In this document: positions 1-11,100 of the stretch, piece by piece
Position numbering within the stretch: the first letter of the stretch is position 1
Layout: each line of letters opens with the position of its first letter
Assembly (NCBI RefSeq): GCF_001625305.1
Contig: NW_017802935.1
Location: 4,096,801-4,160,800 of the forward strand
Direction of reading: 5' to 3'
DNA: 64,000 bases
Origin: Branchiostoma belcheri
Lineage: Eukaryota > Chordata > Leptocardii > Amphioxiformes > Branchiostomatidae
Notes under the pieces: generated by a model
Database searches by the model: none
What the model was told of the DNA's origin: nothing
The model's input: the letters and a program-made list of their open reading frames with translations, nothing else
Translations under genes and position numbers: made by a program

Positions 1-949
1 TTGGAAAAGAAATCATTTTAAAATTTAAAACTTGTTCTGATTTCTAGATGTCGCTGAGGGGCGAAAACGTTCACGCGACAGAAACCGTGAGTTTCGTCTC
101 TTCTTTCTTGTTCTGCACGCTTGTTTCTTTTTTGTGAAAACTTGTAATTGCTCTAAATTACTGTCCCAAAAGGGCTATGTGGTCTGAGTGAAAGCAGAAA
201 CTAGACCGGCCCGAGAAACCAAATCGCGATGTAGGCTCCTTTTGATCAGTATTCGGAGTTGAAAGATGGGGAGTAAAATGAAGGGTCGCCGCTTTTGTTT
301 CCCCTTGTTTCCCCACAGTTGTCAGAGCATGTGTTCGGCGGAAAAAAACGTCCTACGAAACACTCGATGCTAAGAAAACAGCGGATAATAGGCGGGATTT
401 GGTGGATGTTATGTACCTATCTCCTTTTAATCCCCGCACCGCCGGACTAACCGTAACACCTCGGCGGTTCTCCCAACACCGCTTTTTACCCCTTTTTTTC
501 AAGTGCAGTGACTTGTCACAATCTGTTGATTACCAAGTAGTGGTCTATACAGACCCGGCACAGCCTATTGTGACTACAATTGCTGTCCAAACAATGGAGT
601 CTCGGGCTTTTTAGCGCCCAGACCAAGCGGAAAACGATGTTTATTCGATCCCCTTTAAGGCCCCCCTCCCCTCCTATGTAATGTATATTTGTGTCCCGTT
701 AAAACCGTCCTGAACAAGTGATGATAAGCAAGCGATAAACTCGTTATCACAACCGTGTTAATAACTGCGGTTATATCTTTGTAAGTGATTTACCGGTATA
801 TCACTTGCGCTTGCAGTATGTATAAATGCCCTGTTCTCAATTTTTTTTCGTACGTCTGTTTGGCCTACAGGAAGATGTGGGCTCTGTAATTGTTACACAG
901 TAGCGAATAAGATAAATAAGATATGTACAATGTAAATATATGAAGTATA
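1..949. other. Wnt9 intron sequence (5' part), no exon recognised
   Basis: AT-rich sequence upstream of the Wnt9 exon 3 array. Wnt9 needs two further upstream exons (signal peptide, and the first conserved cysteine block with the RRWNC-type motif). I find neither here, so they must lie before base 1. The only structure I see is a near-perfect 24 bp palindrome at 783-806, centred on TACCGGTA. The 71-codon open frame at 399-614 resembles no family I know. Confidence 0.6.
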
Positions 950-1839
950 CATTCCTACTAAATGCGTACGAACAACATGCATGTTGCGGCTGCATTTGCT
1001 ACTAGTATATCGTATTTTCGCAATTTTCACGTGTGTCTCGGAAGTATAACCTGTTATGCTGTATCCTCTATAACGATATGATAGAAAGAAAGTGTTGTCT
1101 GGATCTCTACTAAAATGTGGCTAGCTGCATTTGCTTTTCCGTATTCTAGTATACGTATTTTCCTACGTAATGTAGGTATAACCTGTTATGTTAATCCTGT
1201 ATATCAGAAAGTGTTTTCTAGGTTTCTACTAAATGCGTAGAACTTTGCATGTTGCGACTGCATTTGCTATTCCGTATTTTAGTATACGTATTTTTTTTAC
1301 GTAATGTGCGTTTAGGTATAACCTGTTACGTTCGTCCTGTATATCTACAGTGTTGAAAGAGAGTGTTTTATGGGGTCCTAGCAAATGCGTTGAACTTGCA
1401 TGGTGCGGCTGCTTTTGCTATTCCGTATTTTAGTATACGTATTTTTTTTTTACTTATGCTCGTATAAACTGTTATGTTAGTCCAGTATATCTACAAAGAA
1501 AAGAAAGGAGGGGCGAAAGAGAGTGTTTTCGTATGTTGCGGCTGCATTTGTTATTCCGTATTTTAGTCATTTTACTTATGTGCGTTTAGGTATCACCTGT
1601 TATGTTCGTCCTGTATTGAAAGAAGGTGTTTTGTGGGTTTTCAGGGTTCAAGGAGACGGCCTTTCTGTATGCCATATCGTCCTCGGGGCTGACCCTACTA
1701 GAGTAGTATGCATGTTGCGGCTGCATTTGTTATTCCCTATTCCGTATTATTTTTTTTACCTAAGTACGTTTAGGTATAACCTGTTATGTTCATCCTGTAT
1801 ATCTACAGTGTTAAAAGAGGGTGTTTTGTGGGTTTTCAG
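950..1839 (+). repeat. Tandem array of 6 diverged units ending in the Wnt9 exon 3 acceptor
   Basis: Six head-to-tail units of about 115-175 bp. The core TGTTGCGGCTGCATTTG (variants) starts near 977, 1117, 1246, 1397, 1532 and 1709. Each core is followed by a CCGTATTTTAGTATACG-like stretch, then GGTATAACCTGTTATG, then a GAAAGAGAGTGTTTT-like tail. In the last two units the tail continues into a real intron 3' end (GGGTTTTCAG) and the first bases of Wnt9 exon 3. Units 1-4 have the related but non-splice-like tail GGGGTCCTAG or similar. The array therefore includes the acceptor of a coding exon. Confidence 0.85.
1645..1695 (+). pseudogene. Stray 51 bp copy of the start of Wnt9 exon 3
   Basis: Together with its own GGGTTTTCAG acceptor, this stretch repeats the first 51 bases of Wnt9 exon 3 (1840-1890), then breaks off into the next tandem unit. 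It differs from the true exon at three bases. All three are third-codon positions and leave the encoded [17 protein letters not shown] unchanged. If the acceptor at 1644 were used, the frame would run into a TAG at 1704-1706. It is best read as a by-product of array expansion. It could still act as a decoy acceptor. Confidence 0.85.
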
Positions 1840-2111
1840 GGTTCAAGGAGACGGCCTTTCTGTACGCTATCTCGTCCTCGGGGCTGACCCACGCGCTCGG
1901 GCGGGCGTGCTCGAGCGGCAAGCTGGAGCGCTGCACGTGCGACGAGAGCTTCAACGACATCGACAACCGCGAGACGTGGCTGTGGGGAGGGTGCGGGGAT
2001 AACCTGAAATACTCTCGGAAATTCGCGCGGCAGTTCCTCAGCATGAACAAGGCTGAGGAGCAGGACTTGCGAGCGGCCGTGGACAGGCATAACACCAACC
2101 TGGGCATCCGA
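1840..2111 (+). CDS. Wnt9: Wnt9 coding exon 3
   Basis: 272 nt, entered in phase 1 (acceptor TTTTCAG at 1833-1839) and left in phase 0 (donor GTGAGT at 2112). It encodes 90 residues from [12 protein letters not shown] through [20 protein letters not shown] to NTNLGIR, including the conserved WGGCGDN motif. Exon length matches the equivalent Wnt1 (269 nt) and Wnt6 (272 nt) exons. GC-rich coding sequence stands out sharply against the AT-rich array around it. The acceptor has a weak, G-interrupted pyrimidine tract. Confidence 0.96.
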
Positions 2112-5100
2112 GTGAGTACCATAGTAGTACTGTAATACCTCTCTCCTCTAACGTGTTAGTACCATAGTAGTACAACCTCTATTCTCGAACGTGTTAGTAC
2201 CATAGTAGTACAACCTCTATTCTCGAACGTGTGGGCACGGAAAGGTACTCTCCAAGCAGAGGTTTGGGGCTATTTTTGGCGTGTTTTAGGGGTTTCTTTT
2301 TTTGCACTGGAATTTTTGGTTGGGTTGGGTTGAAAAAAAATCCAGTGCAAAGAAATAAAACCCGATAAACAGCCTAAAAACACGCCAAAAATAACCAAAA
2401 ACCCAAACCTCTGTTTAGCTAGAGAGTAACGAAAAGTGTCGTTCTATCATTGTCCCCTTTGTACACTCCTATAACAAATATAATGACTACAGGACAAAAT
2501 GCGAATACATGTATCTTGCTATCATCCTGATGTTATCAAACATCTATTAATAAATACACCTTTTCCTATGACGCAGAATAGTTTAGCGATATCAGCAATA
2601 TCAATATTTGCAAGTTAATATTAGTTTTAAGGTCATACGAGCAATGCATTTTTTTAAAACTAACATAGCATCCATGCACTACTACACATATGGTATGTTC
2701 TTACATGAACAAAACGTAAGGTAGGACTGGGTCTTAAACAGGGGTGCCAGAGTGTACAGTGCAATTTTACGGAATACAGTGCAATTTACTAGTATACAGT
2801 GCAATTTTACGGAATACAGTGCAATTTTACGGAATACAGTGCAATACTAGTATACAGTGCAATTTTACGGAATACAGTGCAATTTTACCAGTAAAATTTC
2901 ACTGTATAATACTACGATTGCACTATATTCCGTACAATTGCACTGTATACTAGTAAATTGCACTGTACACTCTGGCACCCCTGTTAAAGTCAAAATCAAG
3001 ATACGACAACGTGTGGAAAGGATAGTAATCGTAGAATCTGGCAAATAGAACTATTTACTCTCCCTATTTGGGTCCGTATCCCCTGTATTGAGATCCGCGC
3101 GTTTCTTGTAACATGAGGCGGATGGATAGGAAGTGATTTACCCAGACTAGGAAATCTCTCCGCGCGAGACTTGGCAAACGAGAGTGATGACAAGTCGGCC
3201 AGATAATGAACAGGTGCTCCTTCCTCCGGGGTTAGGTAAGGTCCTAATCCGGGTTTGTGTGAAAACCACTTCTCCCTAAAGAAAATAAAAAAGAAGCCCG
3301 CCTGGAAATAAGAATTAAACGGTTTAAGAAATGTTGAGTGAGAAGGGGTGGGGTCTATATGACTCTTTCTTGGAAAATCCGGTCATGGTTTGGGTTCTTT
3401 TTTATTCCAAAAAAGGAAGATTATAAACGTGACGTTTTCTCCTTATTTTGCACGATTACTCTTATAGTTATTTTGCTTCCAGTCCTGGAAATAAAATTAA
3501 AGGGTTTAAGAAATGTTGAGTGAGAAGGGGTGGGGCCTACATGAATCTTTCTTGGACAAAACGGGAATGGTTTGAGTTTGTTTCTTTATTCCATAAAGGA
3601 AATATGTATATACATTTCAAAGTTTATTGCAAATTCTTGCCCTCAGGCTAATTGCAAGTACATGTATCATGAAAATAAGGATGGACAACGGATAACAATA
3701 CTACTCTAACTTCTAAACACTAAATTCTAACTTATTGGGTTTGGCTTTTTTCCGAGACAGTGGAGGACGAATGATCCCACTTTTTCTATAACGTGTGGGT
3801 TTTGTGATGTTAAGAAGAGAGCAGTTCACATTTTGTAATTTTCACTGTAATTTTGATTTATGTAGATTGTAGAAAGTATGTCAGTATTTGGCCTGTGTTA
3901 TTTGTGTGTGGTACTGGTTGATCCGGCTCCCAGCCATGATACCTATCACACATCACCCTGCATGACTGACCACTCAACAATCTCACCCAAGGAAGAAAAA
4001 ATTCTCAGCCTCGACTCTCCCTTTTTCTGATTAGCCTATCGGTTCTTAAAGTCTTTTACACATATCTGCACAAGACAATTAAGGGTAAATCCTCCCCTTT
4101 CCCCTTGAAATGGTTTAATTTTGGGGGTGAGATTAGGCTGGTATGCCCGGGTTGTGTGGAGTCGGGTCGGTTCCCCTCGAGGAGAGACGGCCGGGGCTTT
4201 TCAGAGAGAAGCGAAAATATTTTTCCAGTGGAGGAGGAGTGAATAAGTGTAGTCAGGTGTAGCAAACAGAAAAACATGGGAAAAGTAGCCGTTTGGCTTA
4301 GGTTTCGGGCGAGTCTTTTGTGGCGGTGGCGGCTGAAGGGCCGTGCCGTTTGCGTAGCTGCCGTGCGGGGATAATGCCGGGGTGAAGAGGCTGAGACCCG
4401 CTGAATACGCCGTGTTGTCGGTAATTGTATTAAGACAGCAGGTAATCCTACCCTCCCAGTCACCAATTGGAATTGTTGCCCGGTCGACATGACAACGAAC
4501 CAATTTTTTGTCAGACGATTTGACAGAGAGAGAGAGAGGGGCAAATTGGGAACTCAGCCGCTGGAACCTCCATTGTGTCCTCTTAAATGAGATCCACGAA
4601 TCTAGTCGCTTTCAAACTTTCCTAGGTGTAACTAGTGACTCATACAGATAAAAAAGAACAAATCCTCACTAGAGATGAAGTAGCTAGTGTGAAAACGCGT
4701 TTAACTATAGTCTCTGGGAGTGTCCTTGGTTCTATGTGTCCGTCGCCCATCTAGAAGTTGGTCCTGTACATCTTGCATGCATGCTTGCCCCGTGCCATCG
4801 CCCTTGGGGGCCAAACTCTCAAATTTCCCCCCGGAAAAATTCCGAACACTCTTGTTGTATCCTCAACGAAATTTCATCAGTTGTGGGAACCAATGTCAAA
4901 TTCTCTCTACAAACTTTCATCATAAGTCATAATTGATGTTTAAGTTGTAAAAAGTGTCTAGTGGGGCATGTAGCTGTGAAAGAATTTACAGGTGGTCGTA
5001 TCTTTCAAGAAAACAATATTTTTCAAAGAATTGCCAAAATGAAACGGACACACTGAAATTTACAAGAGAGCCCAGTCAACAAGAAAATATGTTATTCAAA

Positions 5101-8100
5101 GCACTTGATTAATTCTTATTCTATAAAGCAGTCCTTTCAACATAGATATTAAAAATAAAAAAATCTGTATGTTTCACAAAGAAGCGATTTAAAGTATTGA
5201 CAAAGGCACATGTGTCGGCATCATCTTCTAAAGCTTTCAACTTGACGTTTAGCGCATGTAAGACAACATCGCTTTTTTTAAAGATAGATATCGGAAGGAA
5301 TATAATAGGGTTAACTGTAGGGAAAGGAGAGTTATTTGTGGTTCAGGAGCTTTCTGTGTGTTCAACGTAGTGGAAGATATGCTCTAGGGCATAGAAAGAA
5401 AAAGCCTTATTTTTCTTCTTTTTTGGCTGTACAGAACTTGGAAATTTAAGATTTTGACAAGTGGGTATATTCATAATTCCAAGATGAACAGAATAAAAGA
5501 AAGACTGGCTAGGAGAAAGAGAGCCTGGAATGAAAAACGAGCGAGGCAGTGGTGGTTGAAAGAGGAGAAAGCTAATGTTCTTGTTTATAATCTCGTTGTA
5601 AGAGTGTTGAAGAGTTGTGCCTTTGTCGGTAAGACGAGAGGTGTACACGAACCGACAACAAGCCGCGCAAAACGAACACAAATAACGGACAACTGTCAAC
5701 AGTCGGGTCCAACCCTCAACATAGCTTTTTTGTACCCTTTTCTGTACGGGCCAAGGGTCAGCGGGAGTATATACTCTCTAGAGTGACAGAACGTGGTGCT
5801 TTTTACGTCAATGTGGGAACAACGAACAGCTAGTGCATTTTAGTACAGTAACGGATATTTTGTCAGGTCATAGCCACAGTCGTTTTAGATGTATAACATT
5901 TATACAGCAATATAGACCTTGGTAAGCAGCATCACTGTCAAAAAGTGTCATCAAAAACAAAGAAAATATACCACTTTTAAGTATTCTATTAATATTTTTA
6001 TGAATTAACAAATGTTGTGATGATACTCTTGGACAAAACTGTTGCGTCATCCATTGTTGCATACTACACATGTTCAAGCTTTTAACATTTTTTTCACTAC
6101 CAAAAACGAGGGACGTGGCCGTTGTTAGGTTACTGTATGCACGATTGATACGAATGTAATGGAAACATGTAGGAATGGGGGAGGGGGGCTAATCATCGAT
6201 CTTTGAGCCTCACGCCTCGGTTAACATTTAACCACCCTGCTATTTTCGTACGTTGTTTTTATAACTTGGTACATAGTGACAGTACACAGGTATTTTCCAC
6301 CAAACACCTAACACACAAAATATCGATTTTTTTCCAGTAAAGAAATGGAAAAAATGTGTAGACTGTCTCCCGCAAACCTGAGAAAGATTGTAACTCCCTA
6401 CTATATACTCTCTTTATATGCACCAGAAAACTTAAAAGCAAAAGTTGAAGATGCTATGTTGTATAATATTCAGATATCTAAGCAACATTATCCGCATATA
6501 AAACCACATAATGAACAACATTTCTTTGCTTATCTACCAAGAGATTGCTCACCACAATAAACTGTTGCTAACGTATTTTGTAGACTCGTAAAACCAGGTA
6601 TGAAGAGTGATATATCATGTACTATCGGCCGCCCAAAATAAGAGAACAAACAGACGTCCTTATCATTGATTAATTGCGGCATACTTCAGCGGCCCGGATA
6701 GCGTCGTTTATCATGGAGAAACATAATTTGACCCGGTTGAACAGTCGTCCGATTATCGTACTGTTGTCGTCCTGTTTGTAGGAACAACCGATATACTATA
6801 ACATTTCGACATACTAAAGAGTGACTTTAGATAGGCTCAATGGCATGCCAAAAACTGGGGTTTTTGGGGGGTCTTCAGGGTCTTAGGTTTTATGTAATAT
6901 TTTCTGATTGCATATAGACAACATAGCCAGCCTGGTTGAATTACCCCCGCTTTTTAGAACTGGGCTAATCCGAAAACAGCCGAAGACCACCAAACCCCTA
7001 GTTCTATAAGCCTGCTACGGAGGCTAGACTATAGAGTAGAATCTCAAAAACTAGCTATGTAGCTAGAAAATAGCAACACATACTAGAAAGTTCGTCCCCC
7101 TATTCAAATCTTGATACATGTCGTAACGTCTTTTACCTTCAATGTAACACGTGTAGTGTGCGTATGTAAATTATCTTCTGTTCTATATGAACATGGTGTC
7201 AGCGGTGGGATAGTCCGGTATTTACAGTACTGGTTACACTTTTGTATCTTAATACTAGAATGTTGATAAGCCTTTCGTTTCTACAATCATACCCCAACAA
7301 GACACACCCAAGACTACATGTATATAATCTATGAACCAAAAGAACGACTGATTTAGACGATTTAACAACAAAACTGTGATCTAAAAGATCGAGTAGAGCA
7401 ACGTATGCTAAAACATAAACGGGCCCGCGTCATCACTTCGTCTCACAGACGAGTTAATGTCTGTTTGGAGGGATTTCCTGACTTTGAGACGACTATGTCA
7501 CTCCTCACACGGTGCGTGTTGAAGGCGGAAACCCAACCCTAAATCGCCACAACTCCTTAACGAGTCATCACACCTCACGTCTTTAAGAAAAGGTCAAGAC
7601 TAAATTGATCTTAAACCACTCTCCATCTCCAAACGTCTGGCTACAACAAATGACTCACAACATCTTATTTTTTAAGATATCTACAATTATTTTTAAAGAC
7701 ATCCATCACTTCAAGAATAACTATCAACATGAGTTTTCATAAAGTTTTATGTATCTATGTATACAATACACCCAGCTTTGTCTATCGTATATAGCCTCTA
7801 CCAGGCTTCAGAAGCGGTTGGAAAGAGTAGAAATTAGCCAAATAGACGCATAACATGCCAGGGACCTGGGCAGCAAAGGGAGTACGTTTGCCGCCTGCAA
7901 ATGTACTATAACTCGTATACGTAGTTTAACTTTAAGGCATCAATGAATTAAGCTATTCAAGTCATGTAAGGAAGCAATAGCTAGTCGCGTTTGTTGTACT
8001 TTTTGGCATATTTTTGGTATAGCTTCTTGCTTGGAAACGTAGTATTTTAGTCACCATATCTACACCAACAAAACACGTCTAAAACGAATTTCAGATGTCC

Positions 8101-11100
8101 ATGTATTGATGGTAAGGGTCATGGCATCACCAGACATGGCAATTGTCGGTTTTAGTGGAGAAATAATCCCACGATTTCTTCCTGAAAACTCTGACGACAA
8201 GTTACCGAGATACCATCATCTTATCTTAAGCTGTGTGATTAAGGTGGTGGTCTCGTCTTGCCATATCTGCCACTAAGATACGAAGAAGACAACAATAAAC
8301 AAGCAAACAAACAAACAAACAAACAAGAAAACAAGTGCAGCATGCTGTACCAAAGATACACACAAGCAATTTCATTCTAAATTAGTAATGAACGATCAGC
8401 TGTCATTTTTCTTTGACCATCATCTGAGCGAATATTGTGTTTCGTGGGGCCGTGTGGCGTAGCGGCAGATTGCTCGACTCGGAACCAAGAGGTCCCGGGT
8501 TCGAGTCTTGACATGCCACCGATCTTGTCACACACCCTTGGGAAAGGCACTTTACACGACTTTCCTCACTTCCTCGAAAATGAGTATTGTATTGTCCCTG
8601 TGTTCGTGGCAGCATTAATATAAGTTAAAAAACTTGAGTGTGTCTCCACCACGTCTTGTGACTACATGTTGGAATAAAAAAAAACACGCTAAAATAAGCC
8701 GAAGCCTAAATTTCTGCTCGAAGAGTAAGATTTCACGTTTCCGACCCTGTCCGAGGTGACGAATCCATCTCCATTATGTCTCATCACGTCACATTTACAG
8801 ACCGCACCACGCCTTATCACCCGGGCTGTTCCGGTCTTTGTTTCTGCACTATCACCAGGCGGATGTGGGTGGGGTGGGGAGGGGTTTATCGACTCATGCC
8901 CGCGAGACATAAGGCAAAAACTGGGGTCTGCATGCCCTTTTCGTAAGGCGTAATCAGGCATTTTTAGTCTTCGTAATCCGTAGGCATCCTCCCCAAAAAT
9001 CAACGTAATAGTACATTAGCCACAAAGCGTAAAGTCGTAATCAGCTCTGACACTTCATTCGTAACCGGCGACGAAAATTTTGCGTAATTCCTAATCACTA
9101 CCCCCCATGCAGACCCTCAAGAAAAGCAACCAATAACAGATCAATCAAACCCAGCGACTCTACCTGTCACTTCAGACACCTGCTTCTGTGATCCTCACCT
9201 CAGAACAAAGACTATCAAGTTGTGATGTGGTTTAGATAAGTTAAGGGAAAATGAAGATGTCTTCAATCTTATCTCAATAAGGGTTAACGCTTCCGTTTTG
9301 GATCTTACTCTCAGATTGTATCAAAGAACTTTCGGAATCAGACAGTTTTCTAGAAGTAGTCTGGCCACATCGTCGGCCTTTAGTTTGGTGTTGAACATAT
9401 CTATATATGTGTATGATAGAAATTTGGATCGTGTTCGGACAAAGAACATATTGATACTAGTTTCACAAATACATGTAGTGATACCATTGTAGAATTTAGT
9501 GCACTGACTATGAATTAAAGCTTAGTACAACAGTAGTATGAAACTATGAACAACTTCAGATCTCTCTAATGAAATTTGATACCTAGACATGATATTTAAT
9601 ATCTGATAGAATAGTCATTTTTACCTATTGTCTGTAAAGAATAAGTTCAGAAATTTGACGGAATATCTAAAGAAAAAACCAAACGACATTTTGCATATGC
9701 CACCTTACTTTCGCAAATAGACTAACATCTATGCGAGGATCGTAAGGATTGTTCGGGGCTAATTTACGAAGATTTTTAAGCACGCTGAACTTGTTTGAGG
9801 TTCTCACTCCCGCAGGCCTCGAAATTAAGTTTTCTTCCTATTGTCCCAGCACTGTTCCAAAAATAGATTTCAATTGTCAAGAAGTAAGGATGAACTGTCC
9901 CAACCTGTTTTTTTGTATTGTATTGTATGACTTCAACTTGAAGTCAATTTTATTTTGCTTATGTTCACTCCCACCCGCACTATAATTGCAGTGCGGACAG
10001 GAAATTTGGGGGGACTTTTCCGGATCCAAAAGCCGGGACGTGTGCCTGATAAATTACAAAAGAAGGGCTGACATTCTAATGTTGATTATTTTTCTATTGT
10101 CCCAAAGTGTATTTTTAGTTGTCCTATCCTAAATTTTAGTGGTCAGTGGCCATTGGACCACCTTTAATTTCGAGCCCTGCTCTCAGTTGCCAATTACGAG
10201 CTCGGCAGGTTTGTGTTTCTTTAAGATGTGTGTTGGGTCTTTCAGCAAGTTCTTAAGGATTCTTCGGCTTGCCAAATAATTAGCATACTTACATCATCAA
10301 GGGACCGCAAGTGTTGGGAACCTGTGCTAATTGTTCAGGTGGAAATACCTCGGAATGACTGAATAAATGAGTGAGTGGACAGAAAGATGGATGTACCACC
10401 AAATTCCTTTTTGTCTCGTTCCCACATTCTGTTGGTTCACCTGTTGGTTCTGACAATGTGTAGCGTTGCTCAAGTCTTCGGTATGACCCGGCCGGGGTTT
10501 TGATCCCCTCTAAAGCTATATTACTGCTTTCTCTGCTTAGTACTGCATGGTAGTTGAACACACAGTGACCTGTTGTAGTGCTTGCATAACTGTGTGGCCC
10601 AAGGGCTATGAAAACGGAGATGTGCGCCACCTTATACACCTATGGGAAGGATTTTAAGCCTTAAAAGCAGTTTATAAATATGCGTGATGCAGATGTGCGT
10701 ACACGTCCATGTAATTGTCAATAACATGAAGAATTCGTTAGATAGAATACTTTTAGTTTGTTCACGAAAATCCTACGTTGAGCACCTTTGACTGTTGGTT
10801 CCAGTACTAACACTTCCTACTTAATGCTCATGTAAATGTTAATAACATGACGATTTCCTTAGATATATTTTCAGTTTAGTCACCTACATTGAGCACCTTT
10901 GACTGTTGGATTCAGTACTAACCCTTCCTACTTAATGCTCATATAAATGTTAATAACATGACGATTTCTTTAGATACATTTTCAGTTTGGTCACCGAAAT
11001 CCTACAACTGTTGGTCCCAGCACTAACACTTCCTACTCACCTCCTAACAAAGTATATTTATTTAAAGAAGTCTGTTACATATCAGGTGGTGCGGTCCCGG

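Noticed and set aside
1-1839. Search for Wnt9 exons 1 and 2
   Set aside because: No RRWNC-like block or signal-peptide exon found; they must lie upstream of the window.
4056-4544. 162-codon minus-strand open frame
   Set aside because: Low-complexity Ser/Thr/Pro/Arg-rich translation without family resemblance, in the Wnt9 intron on the opposite strand.
8454-8520. Possible tRNA gene
   Set aside because: A and B boxes are present but the cloverleaf is incomplete and the sequence continues into a repeated SINE body found elsewhere in the window.
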